From NCBI GenBank assembly GCA_937922175.1, contig CAKZUU010000440.1, forward strand, positions 1 through 8,522: a DNA stretch of 8,522 nt, given 5' to 3'. Under the pieces are notes generated by a model, which worked only from the letters and a program-made list of their open reading frames with translations, was not told the DNA's origin and searched no databases. The number at the start of each line of letters is the position of its first letter. Position 1 is the first letter of the stretch. Both the position numbers and the translations under genes were made by a program. Positions 1 to 6,387 of the stretch are shown here, piece after piece. This DNA is from an uncultured Gemmataceae bacterium (GTDB lineage Bacteria > Planctomycetota > Planctomycetia > Gemmatales > Gemmataceae).

Positions 1-569
1 GCGCCGAACATCATCGCGGTGCAACCGAAATCGCCGGCTAAGGTAAACAGCAGGAAGATCAATCCCTGCGCATAACATGTCAGCAATCCGGACAGATTCG
101 CCTCATACAACACCGGCCCGGAGCCAAAGGGGCTGAGTCGAATCCACGAGGCAAAATTCGTGATGAGGAAAAATTGCAGGCTGCCCAAGCAGGTGATCAC
201 CGTCATTCGCGCGATCGAATTCTGACCACGCAGAAAGGCTCGTCCCAAAAAAGCGTAGATGATAAAGCTCACGCCAACGGCAACGTGGAAAGGCTTCCAG
301 CCGTAGAGCCAATACAAGGCGTAGTCACTGATCGCCCATGCCAGCAGTTGCACCGGCACGATCACATACAGCGGAGCCTTTGCCCCACCAAAAAGGCCTA
401 AAGCGCCGTTCGCAGCGAAATTCGGCGGACGAACTCCGAAGGGAATCAATCGCACGAAAACGGCGATGACGCCGTAAAGTATCATGCAGCGGGTCGACAA
501 TGACGACCGATCGGTGGTCTGCCGGGCAGGGTTTGGCAGGCTGAAATCCATGGACGCATTCTCACTCAT
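1..569 (-). CDS. DUF6580-family integral membrane protein (3' end beyond window)
   Basis: Reading the minus strand from the ATG at 569-567 gives 189 residues with no stop before the window edge, so the C-terminus is missing. The sequence is strongly hydrophobic, with likely membrane helices near residues 29-44, 66-88, 95-112, 122-143 and 163-180. Several segments resemble what I know of the DUF6580 family: RLIPFGVRPPNF near 40-51, GLFGGAKAPL near 58-67, FLITNFASW near 134-142, and the pair GLLTCYAQGLIF plus FTLAGDFGCTAMMFG near 161-189. The family is annotated only as putative transport or membrane proteins; no substrate is known to me. The first ~28 residues are polar and may be a cytoplasmic tail; Met7 is an alternative start, and neither has a clear Shine-Dalgarno. 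It is divergent from the RecD2 gene across a 79-base gap. The family call is from remembered motifs, not a search. Confidence 0.72.
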   Translation of the reverse strand, partial: MSENASMDFSLPNPARQTTDRSSLSTRCMILYGVIAVFVRLIPFGVRPPNFAANGALGLFGGAKAPLYVIVPVQLLAWAISDYALYWLYGWKPFHVAVGVSFIIYAFLGRAFLRGQNSIARMTVITCLGSLQFFLITNFASWIRLSPFGSGPVLYEANLSGLLTCYAQGLIFLLFTLAGDFGCTAMMFG

Positions 570-644
570 GCGGAGTATCGTAGGATGACGTGCCCATCGT
601 CGCAAGGAGAAGATCGGTACTCGTGGTCGGATCGATCGTCGCGG

Positions 645-650
645 TACAAT
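645..650 (+). promoter_or_regulatory. Possible -10 element (TACAAT) for a leaderless RecD2 transcript
   Basis: TACAAT differs by one base from the sigma-70 -10 consensus and lies in the divergent gap. Initiation about 7 bases downstream would fall at 657-658, exactly on the second in-frame ATG (658) of the helicase gene. No recognisable -35 hexamer lies 16-18 bases upstream, and no Shine-Dalgarno precedes either ATG. An AAGGAGA at 604-610 is nearly 40 bases too far. This is a weak, position-based inference. Confidence 0.22.
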
Positions 651-2931
651 GCTCCTCATGTCAGCGACCATTGAAGGTATCGTCGAACGAGTTGCCTTCC
701 ATCATCCGGAGAACGGCTTCGCTGTGCTGCGCGTCGCCGTTCCGGGAATTGACGAGCCTGTCACCCTTGTCGGAAATGTCAACGCGGTCGTGTCTGGAGA
801 GCAGATTCACGCGGTCGGCGAATGGGTGCAACATTGTGAACATGGCCGACAGTTCAAGGCGACCTCGATCCGAACCTGCCCTCCCGGAACAGTGGAGGGG
901 ATCAAGCGCTATCTCGGCTCTGGGTTGATTCGAGGAATCGGCCTCCATTTCGCCCAACGAATCGTGGAAAAATTCGGGGTCCAGACTCTCCGCATCATCG
1001 ATGAAAGCCCGCAATTTCTCGCCGAAATTCGTGGGATCGGACCCAAACGAATTCAGCAGATCCGCCAAAGCTGGCAAGAACAAAAGGCCGTTCGCGACAT
1101 CATGATCTTCTTGCAGTCCTACGGTGTCGGCACGGCACGGGCTCTCCGCATAGTCAGGACCTACGGCGATCAAGCGATGGACTTGATCCGCGCCAATCCC
1201 TATCGGCTTTGCGAGGAGGTCTGGGGGATCGGCTTTCCGACTGCCGATCAACTCGCTCTCAATATGGGATTCGATCGTCAGTCGATTTTCCGGGCGCGAG
1301 CTGCCGTTCGCTACGTCTTACGCCAGTTCAACGAACAAGGTCATGTCGCCTACCCCGAGGTGGGTGCCGTGGGCGCGGCCCAGGAATTGACCGGGATCGA
1401 TCAAACGATCATAGCTGAGGCGATCTCGGAAGGATGCCAAGCGGGCGAAATCGTCCGCGAACCGAATCGATCAACAGCTGCTCCGAATGCCGCGGCACTC
1501 CGCCTCATTTCGAGATGGGAACCGTGGCTTTACACCAAGCCGCTTTACCTTGCAGAAATAGGCGTGGCCCAACAACTCGTTCGACTTCGATTGGAAGCGC
1601 ATCCGCTGCGGGGGATCGACGTGGAACCCCTGATCGAGCAGGTCGAGAGGATGATGCGCCTCGCGTTGGCCCCTCAGCAGCGTGAGGCGTTGCGCGGCGT
1701 GACTCAGGAAAAAGTCTTGATCGTCACTGGAGGGCCGGGCGTCGGTAAGACGACGATCGTTCGCGGCATGATTGAGATGTTCGCCGCGAGTGCGAAACGA
1801 GTCGCTCTTTGCGCGCCGACCGGGCGAGCGGCTCGACGTCTGGGCGAATCGACCGGAAGCGACGCCAAGACCATCCATCGATTGCTCGAATTTGATTCGT
1901 CGAGCGGTCGATTCCAACACGGCCGGGGATGTCCTCTGAACGCGGATTTGGTGATTGTGGATGAAGTCTCGATGGTCGATTTAGCGCTGATGGAACATCT
2001 CATCGCCGCTATCCCCTCGCAGGCTTGTTTGGTGCTCGTCGGCGATACAGACCAATTGCCTTCGGTCGGGCCCGGCAATGTGCTGCGAGATTTCATCAAT
2101 TCCGGCGTTGTGCGAGTGGTCCGCCTCAGCGAAGTGTTCCGCCAAGCGGCGAGCAGCTATATCGTCCGGGCCGCTCACGCCATCCAGCACGGCGAGATAC
2201 CGGAACCTGCCCCGAACCCCAGCGGTGACTTTTTTATTGTCGAGTCGTCCCGTCCCGACGCCATCACGGAGCGAATTCTCACGATGATTGGCCAGCGGAT
2301 TCCCGAACGATTCGGGCTGGATCCTCTGCGTGACGTGCAGGTGTTGACGCCCATGAATCGCACTCCCCTCGGAGCCGCGACTCTCAATCAACGCTTGCAA
2401 CAGGCGCTCAACCCGCCTCGGAGTCACCTGCCGGAGGTGTCACGATTTGGCGCGACCTTTCGAGTGGGTGATAAGGTGATGCAACTACGGAATAACTACC
2501 AGCGCGAGGTCTTCAACGGAGATGTGGGGCGTGTCGTCGCCCTTTCGGAAATCGACCAGGAATTGCGTGTCGATTTCGACGGCCGGGAAGTGACTTATGA
2601 TTTTGCCGATTTGGACGAACTCAGCCTCGCCTATGCCTGCACCATTCACAAAGCCCAGGGGAGCGAGTTCCCGGCGGTCGTGATTCCCTGGCATACATCG
2701 CACTACCTGATGCTGCGGCGGAATCTGTTGTACACTGCCATCACCCGTGGCAGGCGATTGGTCGTGCTGGTCGGCAATCGCGCGGCCCTCCGGCGCGCCG
2801 TCGAACGCGGGGACGATGTGCTTCGTTATTCCCGTCTGGCCGAGCGGATCAAGGGCGAATTCGAGAAAACCGTCACAACCCGTCAAACCGGTACGTTCGA
2901 CCTATCCATGTTTGACAGACCCGAAATCTGA
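649..2931 (+). CDS. recD2: RecD2-type ATP-dependent 5'-3' DNA helicase (SF1)
   Basis: This encodes a RecD-like superfamily 1 helicase of the RecD2 class, which acts without RecBC and unwinds DNA 5' to 3' during repair. In 760 residues from the ATG at 649, the N-terminal ~75 residues match the RecD2 OB-like domain (TIEGIVERVAFHHPENGFAV). Helix-hairpin-helix segments follow at about 85-140 (GLIRGIG, IRGIGPKRI) and 191-203 (VWGIGFPTADQLA). Helicase motifs are complete: Walker A GGPGVGKTT 361-369, motif Ia CAPTGRAARR 388-397, Walker B VDEVSM 437-442 (D438, E439), motif III GDTDQLPSVGPG 465-476, motif V TIHKAQGSEF 665-674 and motif VI YTAITRGRR 695-703. The length fits the family (typically 720-800). 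The in-frame ATG at 658 is an equally good start, and neither has a ribosome binding site. No recB or recC lies nearby, consistent with RecD2. The class is firm; the exact start is not. Confidence 0.95.
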   Translation: MLLMSATIEGIVERVAFHHPENGFAVLRVAVPGIDEPVTLVGNVNAVVSGEQIHAVGEWVQHCEHGRQFKATSIRTCPPGTVEGIKRYLGSGLIRGIGLHFAQRIVEKFGVQTLRIIDESPQFLAEIRGIGPKRIQQIRQSWQEQKAVRDIMIFLQSYGVGTARALRIVRTYGDQAMDLIRANPYRLCEEVWGIGFPTADQLALNMGFDRQSIFRARAAVRYVLRQFNEQGHVAYPEVGAVGAAQELTGIDQTIIAEAISEGCQAGEIVREPNRSTAAPNAAALRLISRWEPWLYTKPLYLAEIGVAQQLVRLRLEAHPLRGIDVEPLIEQVERMMRLALAPQQREALRGVTQEKVLIVTGGPGVGKTTIVRGMIEMFAASAKRVALCAPTGRAARRLGESTGSDAKTIHRLLEFDSSSGRFQHGRGCPLNADLVIVDEVSMVDLALMEHLIAAIPSQACLVLVGDTDQLPSVGPGNVLRDFINSGVVRVVRLSEVFRQAASSYIVRAAHAIQHGEIPEPAPNPSGDFFIVESSRPDAITERILTMIGQRIPERFGLDPLRDVQVLTPMNRTPLGAATLNQRLQQALNPPRSHLPEVSRFGATFRVGDKVMQLRNNYQREVFNGDVGRVVALSEIDQELRVDFDGREVTYDFADLDELSLAYACTIHKAQGSEFPAVVIPWHTSHYLMLRRNLLYTAITRGRRLVVLVGNRAALRRAVERGDDVLRYSRLAERIKGEFEKTVTTRQTGTFDLSMFDRPEI

Positions 2932-3073
2932 CCTATGGTTGGAAAAACGATTGCCATCGGCGCAGTCCCGTCCCCCGTCTGCCCCTCATCAGCGGGCATC
3001 GCTCATCCTGTCCGTTGGCCGTTTTGAGGCGGGGAACTTGCTGGCCGTCGGCCGGAACCATCGAGGCTTCGTC

Positions 3074-3082
3074 GAGGGGGGG
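3074..3082 (+). promoter_or_regulatory. Shine-Dalgarno region with a seven-G tract, kinase-like gene
   Basis: GAGGGGGGG ends four bases before the ATG at 3087, and its GAGG core lies 9 bases from the start codon. It is the only purine-rich site near the candidate starts, so it places translation at 3087 rather than at the ATG at 3015. The run of seven G (3076-3082) makes spacing sensitive to slippage. Confidence 0.55.
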
Positions 3083-3086
3083 TGTT

Positions 3087-4754
3087 ATGCCAACGACTGA
3101 TCTGGGTCGCAGTACAGCTTTTGTCACGGAATTACGCCGGAGCGGGCTGATTGAGCGAAGCCAGCTGGAAATGGTCGTGGAAAATCTGTTCACTCCGAAT
3201 TCCACGCCCGAGCCGGAGGAACTCGCTCAGTACCTGATCCAGCAAGGGCATTTGACACCCTTCCAAGCCGACCGAATTCTCAATGGCAAATCGCAAGGAT
3301 TGATTCTCGGTCCTTATGTCATCACCGACTTAATCGGTGCCGGGAGCATGGGCGCTGTTTACCGGGCTGTCTCACGCAACGATCGGAAGCAATACGCGGT
3401 CAAGGTGCTTCCACGCCGGAGCATGTGGAACGTCCGGTTGGCACGGCGGCAGGTCCGCGCTTTCGGGCAGTTCAACCATCCTGCCGTCGTTCCCTTCGTT
3501 GATGTCGGCACGTCCGGCGGTCTGCATTATCTGGTTTGGAGCTTCGTCGACGGACAATCACTGGAATCGTTGGTTCAACAATTCGGGCGTCTCGATGTTG
3601 CAACCACCGCTCGCGTCGGACACCAACTCGCCACGGGATTGAATGCGGCCCATTCCCACGGCCTGGTTCATGGTTTGGTCAAACCCTCGAACGTGATGCT
3701 CGATCCGAGCGGCGAAGCTCGATTACTTGATTTTGGCATTGGATCGCTGCTCGCGGAGAATGAGAGCGAATCGTTGGTCGATACGATGTCCACAGCGAAT
3801 ACTCTCACCAGCGGGCTGGACTGCGCCAGTCCGGAAAGCATCATGGAGCCGTCGAATCGAACCGCCGCCGGCGACCAATACAGCTTGGGTTGCACCCTGT
3901 ATTTCTGTCTGACCGGACGCTATCCGTTCCCCGACGGTACCGCCGTCGAAAAAATGATGGCTCATCAGACGAAACAGCCCACGCCCATCACCGATTTGGT
4001 CCCCGACGTTCCTCCGGCGATGGTGGCGGTCATCGAACGGCTGATGCGCAAAGTGCCGGAAGAGAGGTTTATCGGCATCGACGAAGCGGCCGAGGCGCTC
4101 GCCCCGTTGGTCGGCCAGCAGAATCCTGCCGCATCCAGTTCCGTCATTGCCTTGTCGGTCAGCCCCTCGTCCAAGTCTTCCCTCTCAGGTGTCCAGCTCG
4201 GTGACACGCCGGTGCTCTCATCGAGCGGCTCAGGGACGATGAGCAACTCCGCGTCCGGGGGGGCGCGTTCTCCCTCGCCGGCGTCGTCCGGAACACTGCC
4301 CAAACCCGAGGCGACGCGGGCGGATCATGAGACGACCGCGAGTCCCCCATCGATGGGCAGCTTCCAGCTTCCGACGCGGAAATCGCTGTTGAACGCCTCG
4401 ATGAGTTCAACTGTCTTGAACCTCGGCCGGTTACCCAAAGCCCCGTCGGCCTCCGCAAGTGGTCCCCCCGTCGCGCATCCCCTGCCGGCTGGATCGTCTG
4501 TCAGCGGCTTGGGTCTACCCCCGATTTCGCCGTCGCAGGTACCTGCGTCCGCACCCGTGAGTTCGTTTATGGGCGCGGATCAGAACATGGGAATCCGGAC
4601 ATGGGCAGGGCCGGCGAACTTGCCCGTGGCAACTCACACGCCAACCAATACGCGCGAATCGCCCTCGCCGATGATGGGACCTCTTGGCTTCATTGCTCTG
4701 GGGGCGACCGTTGCGTTGGCAGCTTATATGGTGGCCATCAGCCTCTTGCACTGA
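3087..4754 (+). CDS. Tail-anchored planctomycetal protein kinase-like protein, predicted pseudokinase
   Basis: This 555-residue protein has a Ser/Thr-kinase fold. Residues 1-75 form the helical module seen ahead of many planctomycetal kinases (SGLIERSQLE, HLTPFQADRIL). The kinase domain spans about 77-340: Gly-loop GAGSMG 84-89, ATP-lysine K106 in YAVKVL, catalytic-loop region HGLVKPSN 195-202, DFG 215-217, an APE-like SPE 248-250, then a DQYSLG segment. Key residues are lost: the HRD aspartate is Leu197, its Arg is Gly196, and the alpha-C glutamate position is Gln122. L197 to D215 is the normal 18-residue spacing, so misalignment is unlikely. ATP binding may persist while phosphotransfer is doubtful. 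A Ser/Pro/Gly/Ala-rich linker runs about 345-528, then one membrane helix ends at the last residue (about 531-554), anchoring the domain to the inner face. The start at 3087 follows a G-rich ribosome binding site; the upstream ATG at 3015 adds 24 unlike residues. It may scaffold or regulate another kinase. Confidence 0.88.
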   Translation: MPTTDLGRSTAFVTELRRSGLIERSQLEMVVENLFTPNSTPEPEELAQYLIQQGHLTPFQADRILNGKSQGLILGPYVITDLIGAGSMGAVYRAVSRNDRKQYAVKVLPRRSMWNVRLARRQVRAFGQFNHPAVVPFVDVGTSGGLHYLVWSFVDGQSLESLVQQFGRLDVATTARVGHQLATGLNAAHSHGLVHGLVKPSNVMLDPSGEARLLDFGIGSLLAENESESLVDTMSTANTLTSGLDCASPESIMEPSNRTAAGDQYSLGCTLYFCLTGRYPFPDGTAVEKMMAHQTKQPTPITDLVPDVPPAMVAVIERLMRKVPEERFIGIDEAAEALAPLVGQQNPAASSSVIALSVSPSSKSSLSGVQLGDTPVLSSSGSGTMSNSASGGARSPSPASSGTLPKPEATRADHETTASPPSMGSFQLPTRKSLLNASMSSTVLNLGRLPKAPSASASGPPVAHPLPAGSSVSGLGLPPISPSQVPASAPVSSFMGADQNMGIRTWAGPANLPVATHTPTNTRESPSPMMGPLGFIALGATVALAAYMVAISLLH

Positions 4755-4928
4755 TGGCCGCGATACGCTCGCCAATGGCTTTGAAACCTCGGTGATGCGA
4801 AAGCTGACGGAGATTGCCTCTCCCCGTTCCGCGAATTCCTCTGTACGCGCCAAATTGACTTGAGTATACGGCCGATCTGAAGAATGGGTGTTCGCGACAT
4901 CCGGACATTGGCAATTCATGCTTGGAAC

Positions 4929-4935
4929 AAGGAGG
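4929..4935 (+). promoter_or_regulatory. Strong Shine-Dalgarno deciding a TTG start (prolyl isomerase)
   Basis: AAGGAGG sits six bases before TTG at 4942-4944, which is optimal spacing. The in-frame ATGs at 4888 and 4918 have no such site, and the SD lies inside the reading frame they would open. The protein that starts at the TTG begins directly with a textbook signal peptide. This marks TTG as the initiation codon. Confidence 0.82.
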
Positions 4936-4941
4936 TTTCCC

Positions 4942-5913
4942 TTGTCTCGGTATCTTGTACGAACGTTGGCGGTTGTCCTGATGGGGCCGGCAGTTTTGTT
5001 TGCCCAGAGTTCCAAGCCAGCGGCAACGGTCAACGGTCAGGTGATCTCGCAAACGGCCGTCGAGCGGGCTTTGGAGCGTTTTGAGGAATCGGAGCGGGCG
5101 AAGGCGCGAGCCGAGATTCTGGATTTTTTGATCGACAACGTGCTGATCGATCAGTACCCCGCCCAACAAAACATCAAGGTAGAGCAAAACGAGATCGACA
5201 CCCGACTGGGAGAGATCAAAAAGGAGATCGAGAAGAACGGCCAAACGTATGAGAAGGTACTCGCGAGTCTTAAAATGACCGAGACGGAACTTCTCGAGCA
5301 GGTGGTGAACGATTTGCGGTGGGAGAAGTTTGCAACCGCCCAAGCCACCGAAGCGAGGCTTCGGGAGCTGTTTGCTCAGCACAAAGACATGTTCGACGGG
5401 AGCATGGTTCGGGCGAGACACATTCTGTTGACACCGGCTTCCGATGCACCCTCCCAAGAGGCAGCACGAAAAGAACTGCTGGAGATGCGGCGGCAAATCG
5501 AGGCGAAAGCGGCTGCCGCGATTGCCAAGTTGTCGAAAAATGTCGATGACGTCACCCGCGAGGAAGAGCGTCAAAAACAACTCGAGCTAGCGTTCGCGGA
5601 CCTGGCTAAGGAACGATCGGCTTGTCCGTCGAAGCGGGACGGCGGCGATTTGAACTGGTTCCCCCGAACCGGTCACATGGTCGAGCCTTTTGCAAAAGCG
5701 GCTTTCGCCTTGAAACCCTACGAAATGAGTGAGCCGGTCCAGACGCAATTCGGTTGGCATTTGATTTTGTGCACGGGCAAAAAGGCCGGGCAAGCTGTCC
5801 AGTTCGACGACGTGAAAGAGGATGTTCGGGATATCTACTGCGGCCGTTTGCGTGAGGAAATTACCGCGAAATTGAGACAGACGGCGAAGATCGTCGTCCA
5901 CGACGCGAAATAA
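4942..5913 (+). CDS. Exported parvulin-type peptidyl-prolyl cis-trans isomerase (PpiC/SurA-like)
   Basis: This is a periplasmic folding factor that isomerises X-Pro bonds, 323 residues long from the TTG start. Residues 1-22 are a signal peptide (SRYLVR, a hydrophobic core TLAVVLMGPAVLFA, then QSS). A SurA-type chaperone N-domain follows (ATVNGQVIS, then charged helices to about 150). The parvulin domain covers about 157-280: ARHILL 158-163, SACPSKRDGGDLNWF 226-240, MVEPFAKAAFALKP, and QTQFGWHLIL 267-276. Residues matching the Pin1/parvulin active site are present: His160, Cys228, Thr268 and His273. A charged, Ala/Lys/Glu-rich helical stretch of about 30 residues (about 188-217) sits between the first helix and the FADLAKERS helix, longer than in typical parvulins. 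It lies 187 bases after the kinase-like gene on the same strand, with no terminator seen between them, and ends 16 bases before a strong terminator. The family is sure; ppiC, prsA or surA cannot be told apart here. Confidence 0.92.
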   Translation: MSRYLVRTLAVVLMGPAVLFAQSSKPAATVNGQVISQTAVERALERFEESERAKARAEILDFLIDNVLIDQYPAQQNIKVEQNEIDTRLGEIKKEIEKNGQTYEKVLASLKMTETELLEQVVNDLRWEKFATAQATEARLRELFAQHKDMFDGSMVRARHILLTPASDAPSQEAARKELLEMRRQIEAKAAAAIAKLSKNVDDVTREEERQKQLELAFADLAKERSACPSKRDGGDLNWFPRTGHMVEPFAKAAFALKPYEMSEPVQTQFGWHLILCTGKKAGQAVQFDDVKEDVRDIYCGRLREEITAKLRQTAKIVVHDAK

Positions 5914-5928
5914 TCGATCAAGCAGTTG

Positions 5929-5973
5929 ACGCCGGTCCGACATTCCTTCAGACCGGACCGGCGTTTCTTCCTT
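5929..5973 (+). terminator. Intrinsic terminator after the prolyl isomerase gene
   Basis: An 11-bp perfect stem pairs ACGCCGGTCCG (5929-5939) with CGGACCGGCGT (5954-5964) around a 14-base loop and is followed by the T-rich run TTTCTTCCTTT. It begins 16 bases past the isomerase TAA. The GC-rich stem and trailing Ts are the standard rho-independent form, though the T-run is interrupted by C. It also lies immediately upstream of the DUF486 GTG start, so that gene needs readthrough or a promoter very close by. Confidence 0.85.
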
Positions 5974-5988
5974 TGGACGGATTCTAAC

Positions 5989-6387
5989 GTGAAGACCATC
6001 CTCCTCCTGATTTGCTCGAATGTTTTCATGACTTTTGCCTGGTATGGGCATCTCAAATTCAAGCATCGACCATTAGTGTTGGTCATCGTCGTCAGTTGGT
6101 TGATCGCTTTGCCGGAGTATGCTCTCCAGGTTCCTGCAAATCGCTGGGGACATGGGAAGTTCACTGGGGCACAACTCAAAATTTTGCAAGAGGCGATCTC
6201 GATCTCTATCTTCCTCCTCTTCAGCGTGCTTTACCTGCGCGAGGGGCTGACGGTTCGATCATTATCGGCGTTCGCTTTGATCGTGATCGCGGTGATCTTG
6301 GCGGTGGGAGGCCGGTCGGAGTCGCCCTCATCGCGGTCGGCGGAAGCGACGCAGAGCATCCAAAACTCGGGAGAAGTCCATCGGTAA
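5989..6387 (+). CDS. DUF486 / DMT-superfamily small membrane protein
   Basis: Translation from the GTG at 5989 gives 132 residues with four likely membrane helices (about 3-20, 28-46, 67-84 and 91-107). It carries the family's most recognisable block, ALPEYALQVPANRWG (40-54), then GKFTGAQLKILQE (56-68) and LYLREGLT. DUF486 proteins are half-size relatives of drug/metabolite transporters and probably dimerise; no substrate is established. The frame also stays open upstream to a TTG at 5926, but those 21 residues would be encoded by the terminator hairpin and lack similarity; KTILLLICSNVFMTFAW immediately after the GTG matches how the family begins. Only a weak GGA precedes the GTG. The last ~23 residues (SESPSSRSAEA...) go beyond the usual family end, are polar, and overlap the convergent pseudouridine synthase gene by 60 bases. 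Confidence 0.87.
   Translation: MKTILLLICSNVFMTFAWYGHLKFKHRPLVLVIVVSWLIALPEYALQVPANRWGHGKFTGAQLKILQEAISISIFLLFSVLYLREGLTVRSLSAFALIVIAVILAVGGRSESPSSRSAEATQSIQNSGEVHR

Noticed and set aside
3043..3053. Palindrome GGCCGTCGGCC upstream of the kinase-like gene, considered as a terminator or operator.
   Set aside because: Its arms leave only one base between them, so it cannot form a hairpin, no U-tract follows, and such short GC palindromes are common here.
3015..3086. Upstream start (ATG 3015) for the kinase-like protein.
   Set aside because: It has no ribosome binding site, the extra residues do not fit the family start, and ATG 3087 has a G-rich site right before it.
4855..4870. TTGACT and TATACG as -35 and -10 boxes for the isomerase.
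   Set aside because: They are only four bases apart, far from the 16-18 needed, and neither has a good partner at the right distance.
4908..4921. TTGGCA...GC resembling a sigma-54 promoter upstream of the isomerase.
   Set aside because: The GG and GC dinucleotides are eight bases apart rather than the required ten.
4738..5580. A 280-codon open frame on the minus strand, antisense to the prolyl isomerase.
   Set aside because: The plus-strand frame has a signal peptide, parvulin motifs and a ribosome site. The antisense product is Leu/Arg-rich with no recognisable domain, as expected from a GC-rich shadow.
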